Assembly (NCBI GenBank): GCA_002840935.1
Contig: PHDH01000012.1
Coordinates: 1 to 33,559, forward strand
DNA length: 33,559 nucleotides
Reading direction: 5' to 3'
DNA from: Bacteroidetes bacterium HGW-Bacteroidetes-21
Lineage (GTDB): Bacteria > Bacteroidota > Bacteroidia > Bacteroidales > GWA2-32-17
Position numbers and translations under genes: made by a program
Notes under the pieces: generated by a model
What the model saw: only the letters and a program-made list of their open reading frames with translations
What the model was told of the DNA's origin: nothing
Database searches by the model: none
Part shown: positions 27,001 through 33,433 of the stretch, one piece after another
Layout of the letters: each line of letters opens with the position of its first letter
How positions within the stretch are numbered: position 1 is the first letter of the stretch

Positions 27001-28703
27001 TGGGCGAAAATAGGGGCATAGATTATTCGGTTCCATACAAAGATTTGACGCAGGATGAACGGAACATTGCTTTGTTCGGGTGTGGCACAGAGGAATTTGA
27101 AGTGGCCTGGGAATATAAGCGGGGCCGGGTAGAAGGTGTTCATCAGATGAAAGTTGCGTGGCCGGGCTTTTGTGGTCACATTGAAATAGAGTATGGTCGC
27201 AAACATGCCGATTATCGTGGCGAGGCGATGATGTTTCTCATGAAACAGATTCCTTGCGAAACCTGCAATGGATATCGTCTCAAGCCAGAAAGTCTGAAAT
27301 ACCTTATTCATGGAAAAAATATCGGACAGCTTTGTAGTCTGACAGCTGAAGAGGCAATTGTATGGTTTTCGGAAAATGCTTTTGCTCCGGGATCCGAAAC
27401 TTTGATAAAAGAAATACAGGAGCGACTTCATTCTATAGTCCGAACGGGAATTGGTTATATTGCCATACAGCGTATAACATCCACCTTGTCGGGAGGAGAG
27501 TTTCAACGGCTGAGACTGTCGGGATTGCTTAAAACACTGCTTAGAGGCATTTTATATGTGCTTGACGAGCCTTCTTTTGGACTTAGCCGAAGTGATGTGG
27601 CTAGAATGACATCGGTGATTAAAGAATTGAAAAGTGCAGGAAATACCGTGTTGATCTCGGATCATTCAGAAGAAATATTGAATATCTCTGATCATGCCAT
27701 TGAAATGGGTCCCTCTGCCGGTGCTGCCGGTGGAGAAATTGTCTTTAGTGGCGAGCCTGGATTGCTGGCAAAAAAAATCAGCTTGATTCAATCGAATATG
27801 AAATTTTCATCGGAGAATCAACCTGTACTGATAGATGTGAAAGGTGCTTATGCCAATAACTTGAAGTATATTTCTGCCATATATAAAGAAAAAACTCTGA
27901 CCGTAATCACAGGTAATAGTGGCAGCGGAAAAACCAGCCTTTTACAACAAGTGGTGTATGCCTCCATTCAATCAGGTCAGCCTGTTTTTTGCAAAGAATT
28001 TTCGTCCAAACAATCGAAAAACGATACGATTTTTATTGGTCAGGAGGTAGCTTCTGGTTCTTCGTTATCTGTTCCTGCTACCTGGCTGGGACTTTTTGAT
28101 ATGATACGTAAACTCTTTGCCGGATCGGAAGATGCTAAAAAAAATGGACTGGGAGTTGCACATTTTTCTTTTCATACGCGAGAAGGACAATGCCCCGATT
28201 GCAAGGGCAATGGAGTCTATAAAACTGCCATGGATTTCTGGAACGATTCGGAAGTTTTGTGCGAAAGCTGCCATGGACAAAGATATGCGCCTCAGAGTCT
28301 GACCGTTCATGTGTCAGGACTTACGATTGCCGGGGTGCTTGCCTTATCTTTCGACGAAGCAATAACATGGATAAGTCCTTTGTTGAAAGGCAAAGAGCTA
28401 GCATTTGCAGAAAACGTTATTTCTTTGGTTCAGCAAACAGGCTTAGGATATATTTGTCTGGGACAACCGCTCAATACCCTTTCATCCGGCGAAATGCAGC
28501 GAATGAAACTGGTTTTAGGTATGAGTCAGAAGAAAAATAATTGTCTTTATCTCCTTGACGAACCAACAGGAGGCTTGCATCCATCCGATACGCTACAACT
28601 TTTACACTTGTTTAACTCGTTGATAAAAGACGGAAACACAATTATTTGCGCTACGCATGACGAGATGCTTATGCAAGCGGCTTCGGATATTATTCGTTTG
28701 TAA
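24003..28703 (+). CDS. Double-length UvrA-like protein with four ABC ATPase modules
   Basis: This 1566-residue protein is two UvrA halves-pairs in tandem. Walker A motifs start near 31 (GISGSGKSS), 506 (GLSGAGKSS), 839 (GPSGSGKSS) and 1304 (GNSGSGKTS). ABC signatures are LSGGE at 355, 682 and 1162 but LSSGE at 1493. Walker B/DEP motifs are near 378, 706, 1185 and 1516. Each module has a two-CxxC zinc site: C139/C142 with C277/C280; C592/C595 with C615/C618; C947/C950 with C1085/C1088; C1397/C1400 with C1420/C1423. In modules I and III the chain runs from the LRLLFAR/YRLLYSR helix almost directly to FSFN..G.CP.C, so the UvrB-binding insert of true UvrA (about 115 residues) is missing. It should bind DNA but not load UvrB. 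A role in protection from DNA-binding drugs is possible. A secreted redoxin gene follows after 8 bp. Confidence 0.93.
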   Translation: MEAIRIKNASQNYLKSVSLEIPHHKLIVVTGISGSGKSSLIYDVVAAEGQRLFFDHFLSAGSQIHFKKQRPDVEEISGLYPVVVVNQQMVVRNSRSTVGTLTEIYDYLRLLFARRGESSVHVDRPNRSLFSFNSPHGQCPVCKGLGVEDHIDPDLIVGDPSKTIREGALVLTTPNHYIIYSQVTMDELDKVCRAEGFDVDTPWEKLSQENKNVIWYGSEKVLVLYGKHTLESRLKWSGITAKPREEGYYKGIIPVMEDILKRDRNPNIMRFARSFTCPSCHGARLNDHARSFIWQGKTIVDFSEMSLKEIDSFFRNKDFTDPAEKEVSQSILRRTSVLLNLGTGHLHINRESSGLSGGEAQRIRLANQAAVNLRNILYILDEPSAGLHPAEQEKLIRVMKQLVDAGNTVIAVEHDETTMFASDWIIDIGPGAGKAGGEILYNGPFDAFLEKKENNSPTRVFLKKRPLLAPDRKSYTPDICISGVTLNNLKDIELSFCSGAFNMITGLSGAGKSSAVKYLIDKVLPEKSGGTDIFKKIIHIDQSPIGRSPKSNPATYTGLSDYIRDLLAAEPESKKRGYIKGRFSFVVKGGRCEECGGAGVQQIGMHFLGNVEVLCEKCNGKRFTSETLEINYKGKNIFEILDMSVDEAHLHFEGLKKLQAYTKVLQDLGLGYLKLGQSSTTLSGGEAQRIKLATELVKESGRHSLFILDEPTTGLHAADTEVLLLALRNLCRKGHTILCIEHDPRLILQADYVVDLGPGSGNEGGKVVYAGTVEGLVKNSTSLTAKGLRDAMEDHVLHRGVRKETFEGHQNIYFSGVKTNRLKNIELEIQPGTITTVSGPSGSGKSSLIFDTVFAECQRRLMDGMSSYVRQFIGKTGNPDFVTATGLMPAIALQKKSAVGNPRSTIGTYTGIYDVYRLLYSRFSDKVCNNNYVLSTFFSFNHEDGACPECKGLGTKTVADPAVFITHPEKSLINGALEGTITGKFYGDPNGQYVATLKAVGENRGIDYSVPYKDLTQDERNIALFGCGTEEFEVAWEYKRGRVEGVHQMKVAWPGFCGHIEIEYGRKHADYRGEAMMFLMKQIPCETCNGYRLKPESLKYLIHGKNIGQLCSLTAEEAIVWFSENAFAPGSETLIKEIQERLHSIVRTGIGYIAIQRITSTLSGGEFQRLRLSGLLKTLLRGILYVLDEPSFGLSRSDVARMTSVIKELKSAGNTVLISDHSEEILNISDHAIEMGPSAGAAGGEIVFSGEPGLLAKKISLIQSNMKFSSENQPVLIDVKGAYANNLKYISAIYKEKTLTVITGNSGSGKTSLLQQVVYASIQSGQPVFCKEFSSKQSKNDTIFIGQEVASGSSLSVPATWLGLFDMIRKLFAGSEDAKKNGLGVAHFSFHTREGQCPDCKGNGVYKTAMDFWNDSEVLCESCHGQRYAPQSLTVHVSGLTIAGVLALSFDEAITWISPLLKGKELAFAENVISLVQQTGLGYICLGQPLNTLSSGEMQRMKLVLGMSQKKNNCLYLLDEPTGGLHPSDTLQLLHLFNSLIKDGNTIICATHDEMLMQAASDIIRL

Positions 28704-28711
28704 AGTCAAAT

Positions 28712-29476
28712 ATGCGTATATTTGCATATATACTTTTAAGATTGAAGAAAATAATCACTATATGTTTTATTTTGTCTTTCAGTATGTTTGCGAAAGCACA
28801 ACTGACGGCGCCTGACTTTTCCTTAACAGATATTGACGGAAATACGCATCATTTGTACGATCAAACCGCAGAAGGAAAGACCGTGGTAATTGAATTTTTT
28901 AGCGTGTTTTGCGGAACCTGTGCCATCAATACACCTGTCGTTGAAAATATCTGGACAACTTATGGCTACAGTGGAGATTCAGTCTGGGTCTGGGGAATTG
29001 AAGCCCAGGGGGTAGTGGATAGTTTGGTAGGGGTGTTTAGAACTAATTACGGAGTTACATTTCCTCTTTTTGGGACTTCAAACGACGATGTGGTTATTTA
29101 CCTCTACGATATTTTGTATGTGCCTCAATATATAGTCGTTTGTCCTGATAATAGCATGAAACCCTATGATATTTCTAATCTCGAAATCGGCGTTCAGGCT
29201 TGTCTGGCGACATCTGTTTTTTCATCTAATTACAATATGTCTGAACTTCGTGTCACCTCAACAGATAGAAATATTGTTTTTGAAAATGCAGGCCATATGC
29301 CTCTTTTCGGAAACCTGCAAATAACTTCACTCACAGGCTCTACAACGACTTATTCTTTGAATCTTTCATCAGGCGAAAAAGAGGAAATTCATCTGAAAAC
29401 GGGCGGCATGTATTTATATCGACTTTTCGATACTGAAATCAGTGAGGTAAAAACCGGAAAAATCTGGGTTGAATAA
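28712..29476 (+). CDS. Secreted thioredoxin-fold (TlpA/redoxin) protein with T9SS-like tail
   Basis: This 254-residue protein has an N-terminal signal peptide ending AKAQ (about residue 30). A redoxin domain (about 33-160) opens APDFSLTDIDGNTHHLYD, with active site FCGTC (about residues 69-73) and the cis-Pro strand VPQYIVV. The last 70 residues, from VTSTDRNIVFENAG to GKIWVE, look like a shortened T9SS type A sorting domain (QITSLTG, ...GGMYLYRL.., GKIWVE). It is probably a thiol-disulfide enzyme exported to the periplasm or surface. It follows the UvrA-like gene by 8 bp. Its stop codon directly abuts the stop of the convergent esterase. Confidence 0.82.
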   Translation: MRIFAYILLRLKKIITICFILSFSMFAKAQLTAPDFSLTDIDGNTHHLYDQTAEGKTVVIEFFSVFCGTCAINTPVVENIWTTYGYSGDSVWVWGIEAQGVVDSLVGVFRTNYGVTFPLFGTSNDDVVIYLYDILYVPQYIVVCPDNSMKPYDISNLEIGVQACLATSVFSSNYNMSELRVTSTDRNIVFENAGHMPLFGNLQITSLTGSTTTYSLNLSSGEKEEIHLKTGGMYLYRLFDTEISEVKTGKIWVE

Positions 29477-30403
29477 TTATTCGTTAATGTGCTTTTTCAG
29501 ATGCTGACAGATTTCTGCCAGCGCTATTCTTGACTCACGGAACATATTCCCGAAAGCCGGGTAACAATGACACATGCCGGCGTCCGATCTAAAGGTGACC
29601 AGAACCCCTGCTGCCCGAGCTTTTTCGGCAAACATTACTGAGTCGTCCAGGAGTGTTTCATTTCCCCCGGCACTAATATGCAATGGGGGCAAGCCTTTAA
29701 GATCTCCATATAAGGGAGAAATCAGCGGATTTTTGGGATTGTAGGTTCCCGCATATATTTTTGAAGCACTTTCTGCACAACCTATGGGAGAGAAACATTT
29801 TTTCTTGTTAAACTGGTGCGATTTACCTGTCAGTAAAAGATCTGTCCAGGGAGAGAGAACAGCTGCTGCTTTCGGTAGTTCTTTGCCTTGCTCTTTAAGT
29901 GCCAGTAAAGTGGCCAGACAAAGTCCGCCTCCGGCCGAGTCGCCTGCAAAGACCATGTTTTTGGACGTAAAACCTTCAGAAAGTAAAAATTCATATGCCT
30001 CCAGCGCATCTTCCAGTCCTGCCGGAAAAGGATGTTCGGGAGCTAACCTGTAGTCGAACACCAGCGCATTGATTCCTGCTTCCTGTACAAATTTAACGAC
30101 ATGCTGCCGGTGTGATTGGGGAGATCCAATCATATAAAATCCGCCATGGAAATAAAGCATAACTTTTTCTTTTGGGTTGGAAGCTAGTTTAACCCATTCG
30201 GCGTAACGACTACCTGTATTGGTAGGGGTAATCTCAATTTCCTGCGGAATTTTTCCAAAGCGGGTTGCTGCTTTCTCTGTCTTTTCCCTCATACTTACAA
30301 GGGCTTCGAAGGATGGATCGAAAGGCTTGCGCTTGAACTGAAACTTAAATAAGTGTTGGTTAACGAACAAACCAAGTATAATTCTGCTTTTTAAACTTTG
30401 CAT
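29477..30403 (-). CDS. Alpha/beta hydrolase, hormone-sensitive-lipase-type esterase
   Basis: This 308-residue protein has the HSL-family oxyanion motif HGGFYMIGSP (about residue 90) and nucleophile Ser in GDSAGGGL (about residue 154). The acid is in SAGGNETLLDDS and the His in MCHCYPAF. These features fit esterases of family IV acting on short- to medium-chain acyl esters; the natural substrate is unknown. It is predicted cytosolic, with no signal peptide. It lies 9 bp downstream of a TetR gene on the same strand, so it is the likely target of that regulator. No terminator is visible; the gene ends flush against the convergent redoxin gene. Confidence 0.9.
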   Translation of the reverse strand: MQSLKSRIILGLFVNQHLFKFQFKRKPFDPSFEALVSMREKTEKAATRFGKIPQEIEITPTNTGSRYAEWVKLASNPKEKVMLYFHGGFYMIGSPQSHRQHVVKFVQEAGINALVFDYRLAPEHPFPAGLEDALEAYEFLLSEGFTSKNMVFAGDSAGGGLCLATLLALKEQGKELPKAAAVLSPWTDLLLTGKSHQFNKKKCFSPIGCAESASKIYAGTYNPKNPLISPLYGDLKGLPPLHISAGGNETLLDDSVMFAEKARAAGVLVTFRSDAGMCHCYPAFGNMFRESRIALAEICQHLKKHINE

Positions 30404-30412
30404 AAAATCAGA

Positions 30413-31018
30413 TTAATCGTTCAGAAACATGGAGAGAAGAATGTTTTTATTGGGCATTTTATAACCCTTACCGTAAATAGCCTTGTGAAGCGCCAATCCA
30501 TTGATTGTTGAAAATAATAGAGCTGCCATTTCGTAGGCATTATGATTTTTAACACTTCCTTCTTTTTGCCCTTGACTAAAAATTCGGGCCATAACATGAT
30601 ATTTTATTTCATTTTGCGTTGCGATGATTTCTTTGGCTTCTGCAGGAATGTTTTCGGAGATGGCAGCATGCGTTATAATGAAATAGAAATCGGAAGTTTC
30701 AGATTTTTTGTCGAATCCTTTGAGTAATCCATCCAAGGCCAGTTGGATTTTTTCTTTGGCTGTGAGTGGCTGTTTTTCTAGCTCGAGGGCAGCGGTATTA
30801 ATTTTTTCAATGGCTTCGCGAATAAGTGTAGTAAAAATTTCTTCTTTCGAACGGAAATAGTGGTAGATAAGCCCCTGTGAAATGCCTGTCTTTGCCGATA
30901 TTTCTGTAATGCGGGTTCCAGCAAGACCCTGTTTTGTAAAAAGTCGCAAAGCGGTTGTTAATATCTGTTCCCTTCGTTCGTCTTTTATTTTTTCATTAAG
31001 GACTTTATTTCTTGACAT
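30413..31018 (-). CDS. TetR/AcrR-family transcriptional repressor
   Basis: This 201-residue regulator has an N-terminal helix-turn-helix: REQILTTALRLFTKQGLAGTRIT, then EISAKTGISQGLIYHYFRSKEEIF. Its C-terminal helical ligand domain is variable, as in the family. The ATG at 31016-31018 is used. The in-frame TTG at 31037-31039 lies within the palindromic operator and is unlikely to start translation. It probably represses itself and the downstream esterase gene and is released by a small hydrophobic ligand, perhaps an ester or acyl compound; the ligand is inference. Confidence 0.92.
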   Translation of the reverse strand: MSRNKVLNEKIKDERREQILTTALRLFTKQGLAGTRITEISAKTGISQGLIYHYFRSKEEIFTTLIREAIEKINTAALELEKQPLTAKEKIQLALDGLLKGFDKKSETSDFYFIITHAAISENIPAEAKEIIATQNEIKYHVMARIFSQGQKEGSVKNHNAYEMAALLFSTINGLALHKAIYGKGYKMPNKNILLSMFLND

Positions 31019-31022
31019 ATTG

Positions 31023-31040
31023 ATTGAATGTTTATTCAAT
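31023..31040. promoter_or_regulatory. Palindromic TetR-type operator
   Basis: ATTGAAT-GTTT-ATTCAAT is a perfect inverted repeat with 7-bp arms. It lies 4 bp upstream of the tetR ATG and just after the -7 box, so a bound dimer would cover the start point. This fits autorepression. Confidence 0.75.
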
Positions 31041-31041
31041 G

Positions 31042-31049
31042 CAAAAATA
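31042..31049 (-). promoter_or_regulatory. Predicted -7 box of the tetR-esterase operon
   Basis: On the minus strand TATTTTTG is a perfect TAnnTTTG match. TTTC (31067-31070), 17 bp upstream, is a one-mismatch -33 element. The predicted start point, around 31036, falls inside the palindrome. Confidence 0.55.
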
Positions 31050-31156
31050 TATTAAATATTTGAAATGAAAAAATCTAATGTTTTTTTTACACTTTAGATT
31101 AGATAAATTTAAAATGCTGTCAAATCCCCTTCGGGATTCACAATTTTAAACCCCGT

Positions 31157-31194
31157 CTCAGTGTAGTTCCGATAGTGATCGGGACTAAGCTGAG
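31157..31194. repeat. Palindromic intergenic repeat
   Basis: A nested inverted repeat has CTCAG (31157-31161) and CTGAG (31190-31194) around GTTCCGAT-AGTG-ATCGGGAC (31166-31185). The inner palindrome resembles the CCGATAG/CTATCGG palindromes scattered between genes in many Bacteroidota. It stands in a gene-free stretch of about 1 kb (31041-32027) together with the tandem duplication. Confidence 0.6.
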
Positions 31195-31328
31195 TGTAGG
31201 GTTGTAATAATAAAACTAAAAAACTCCCTTCTATCATCCGATTATTTGGATGCCCTTACTTTTCATTATTGTCTGCTATAATAATTTTAATGTCACCCCT
31301 TCAGGGTTCTCGTTTTCTTAATGTAATA

Positions 31329-31704
31329 CTAATTTTGACTCACCCCCGGATTCTCAAAGAGGGGGGAAATATCCGAATAGATAACGGATATCCGCTTAGT
31401 GCCTCCACGTTATTTATTTGCTGGCTTGTTTCGTTCGGTTTGATGTTGTTGGAATTATTCGTGTCAATTCGTGTAAGCTTATCTGCCGACAGGCAGATTC
31501 GTGGATATGTGTTTTGTCCACTAATTTGCACTAATTGTCACTAATTAATGAATTAAAAGATAAGGGGAGCTATTTTCTTTTTATCCAAAAATCTGTGTAA
31601 TCTGCGAAATCTGTGGCAAAAAAAAAGAAAACGTCATTCGAGGCCTCGGATCCGGAATTTAAGACCAGCATTGAGATTTGAGAAGCAAACTGAATATTTG
31701 GAAT
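31329..31704. repeat. Intergenic tandem duplication, unit A
   Basis: This 376-bp unit runs from CTAATTTTGACTCACCCCCGG to GGAATC and is directly followed by a diverged copy (unit B). It includes AATTCGTGTCAATTCGTG and AATCTGCGAAATCTGTGGC stretches, of a kind seen repeatedly in Bacteroidota intergenic DNA. Relative to B it carries about 100 extra bp, including a palindrome at 31481-31498. Short open frames inside it are repeat artefacts. Confidence 0.8.
31481..31498. repeat. Palindrome inside repeat unit A
   Basis: ATCTGCC-GACA-GGCAGAT is a perfect 7-bp-arm inverted repeat absent from unit B. It interrupts the ATTCGTG motif, as an inserted short palindromic element would. Confidence 0.6.
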
Positions 31705-31979
31705 CTAATTTTGACTCACCCCCGGCCCCTCTCTGCGTTGCAAAGAGGGGGGAAATATCCGAATAGATAACGAATATCCGCTTAGTGCCTCCACGTTATA
31801 TATTTGCTGGTTTGTTTCGTTCCGTTTGATGTTGTTGGAATTATTCGTGTCAATTCGTGGATAGTGTATTTGTAATTTAATCAGTGAAAATCTGCGAAAT
31901 CTGTGGCAAAAAAAAGAAAACGTCATTCGGAATTTAAGACCAGCATTGAGATTTCGATAAGCTTTGAATATCCGGAATC
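31705..31979. repeat. Intergenic tandem duplication, unit B
   Basis: This is a second copy of unit A with the same start and end motifs. It matches closely over about 140 bp at the start (cacgttatatatttgctgg region) and about 90 bp at the end (ATCTGCGAAATCTGTGGC, CGTCATTCGGAATTTAAGAC). The middle is shortened by about 100 bp. An extra 15 bp or so near the start (cccctctctgcgttg) is unique to B. Confidence 0.8.
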
Positions 31980-32027
31980 AAAATAAAAGCGTCTGAGGTT
32001 AAATTTAGATGTGTTTGCCCTGGGTTT

Positions 32028-33314
32028 TTACTTTTTGCCCTCTACTACATCAATCTGGGAAATAGTAACTTTTACCGGATATTTTCCGGCATTCAGTATA
32101 CTGGCCAGGTTTTTGGCTTCTTGTTCGGTAAAATTTCCGCTAATCATAGATTTTCCTCCTTCAATAGGGGTCTGAACTGTAGGAAACGAATAAACCTTAT
32201 TGTCTAGTACGATAGCAATCTGACGACCGATGTTTTCGGCAGTCATTCGTTTCCACATTTTAGCTCCTTCGGTATTCATAACGATAGAAATTTCAAAACC
32301 ATAATCAGATTTTTCTGCTTTTGCCGAAGTAATAATCGTTCCGTCTATTGCTGGTCTGCCTTCGCGATTCGTGCATTTTAGCGCTATGATTTCAAAAACA
32401 TTTCCCTCTAAATTTTTATTTGGAATGGCATACATTAATCGACATTTGTGGGGTAAGAGATAAAGTACGGAATCCATTTTTAAAAGCTGATTGAATTTAG
32501 CGGTGTCTTTCATGTTAACGTATCCAATTACTGCTCCATACATGAATTTACCTTCATTGTTTATTGCCGGAATCAACACGTTAAACAGTGGATTTTCTTC
32601 AATATTATTATTGTCGATTTCGTTGTTTTGGGATTCAATTAAAGCAACGATATCTGTAGAGTCGATATTTTTATTTTTAGTGTTGAGGCTATCTTCTGCA
32701 AACCTGAAATTAGATTTTTTGAGATAATCATTAATATTTTGCAGATAAGTGAAAAATTCTTCATTAGTATAGGTTTCCCAGAAGCCCAAATCTCCAATGC
32801 TAGGAACCAGATTCATCATTTTTTCCTTCTCCTTAATACCCGGAATTTCAACAATCAGGGTATTGCCGTTTTGAATGGTTATACTTGCATTTTCAATATC
32901 AATACTTTCGATTCTTTTGGTGAGGATATTAATTACATTTTTTATGACGGCATCCCATTCTGTCTGAAAAATATTTTTCAGCTCGTCATTGGAGGTATTG
33001 AAATTTATTTTATCCTGCATTTCAAACGACATAAATGATGTTGCCATTTGAGTTCCGGGATAAATGTTTTCCAGTGTTTTCTGATAAAGGTCCATAAAAC
33101 CCGAAAAATTATTTACTTTTTCATTTGTGATTTCATGGAGAACGTGGGTTAACAATGTGTCATCTTTGTTGATACAGTATGATTTTAGAAAATCCGAATA
33201 ATTTATAGTTAGAGTAAGTCTGAGTCCTCCATCTTTTTCGAAGTTTGCCGGGGCAGAACAGCTGATGAATAAAGTGCTTACAAATAGGCATAAAAATACA
33301 ATACCTGTTTTCAT
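32028..33314 (-). CDS. Lipoprotein consisting of a SecD-like periplasmic (P1) domain
   Basis: This 428-residue protein has a lipoprotein signal (lipid Cys at about residue 19, LFISCSAP). The start DGGLRLTL matches the SecD GGLRLTL element. Residues about 135-185 (NILTKRIESIDIENASI, LIVEIPGIKEKE, IGDLGFWETY) match the SecD P1 base (ILxxRIDxxGV, ILVELPGV, FxET). Residues about 340-428 (SIVMNTEGAKMWKRMT, IGRQIAIVLDNKVYSFPTVQ, SGNFTEQEAKNLASILNAGKYPV) match the P1 head and the strand before SecD membrane helix 2. The chain stops there: none of the six SecD helices, nor the SecF half, is present. So it is a membrane-tethered P1 domain, perhaps a chaperone-like helper in the periplasm. True SecDF is expected elsewhere in the genome. 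Confidence 0.85.
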   Translation of the reverse strand: MKTGIVFLCLFVSTLFISCSAPANFEKDGGLRLTLTINYSDFLKSYCINKDDTLLTHVLHEITNEKVNNFSGFMDLYQKTLENIYPGTQMATSFMSFEMQDKINFNTSNDELKNIFQTEWDAVIKNVINILTKRIESIDIENASITIQNGNTLIVEIPGIKEKEKMMNLVPSIGDLGFWETYTNEEFFTYLQNINDYLKKSNFRFAEDSLNTKNKNIDSTDIVALIESQNNEIDNNNIEENPLFNVLIPAINNEGKFMYGAVIGYVNMKDTAKFNQLLKMDSVLYLLPHKCRLMYAIPNKNLEGNVFEIIALKCTNREGRPAIDGTIITSAKAEKSDYGFEISIVMNTEGAKMWKRMTAENIGRQIAIVLDNKVYSFPTVQTPIEGGKSMISGNFTEQEAKNLASILNAGKYPVKVTISQIDVVEGKK

Positions 33315-33349
33315 ATAATTATTTTTAAAATTTTCATTAAAGTTAGACT

Positions 33350-33368
33350 ATTTGTCAAAACGACAAAT
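33350..33368. repeat. Short inverted repeat upstream of the SecD-like gene
   Basis: ATTTGTC-AAAAC-GACAAAT, with 7-bp arms, lies 36 bp upstream of the SecD-like start codon and directly after the cold-shock terminator. It could be a second terminator hairpin or an operator. Confidence 0.4.
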
Positions 33369-33400
33369 AAAAATCTCTCAACATGTTACACGTTGAGAGA
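33369..33400 (-). terminator. Rho-independent terminator of the cold-shock gene
   Basis: A perfect 9-bp stem, TCTCTCAAC (33374-33382) with GTTGAGAGA (33392-33400), has a 9-nt loop. On the minus strand it is followed by TTTTTATTTG. It lies 33 bp after the cold-shock stop codon. Confidence 0.88.
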
Positions 33401-33433
33401 CAGAAAGATAATTGTATGATGATTAGATGGATG

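Noticed and set aside
26913-27506. 197-residue minus-strand open frame
   Set aside because: It is antisense to module III of the UvrA-like gene and has no signal, domain or start context.
24003-28703. Two uvrA genes wrongly joined by a sequencing error
   Set aside because: The frame is continuous through a sensible linker (about residues 775-810), both halves lack the UvrB-binding insert, and the module II-III joint has no frameshift or internal start with its own promoter.
31269-31544. Short open frames in the 31.2-31.9 kb region, both strands
   Set aside because: They are encoded by the tandem repeat units and show near-identical peptides from both copies, as expected for repeat DNA rather than genes.
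31329-31979. Possible CRISPR array
   Set aside because: There are only two long, unequal copies and no regular short repeats with unique spacers; no cas genes are nearby.
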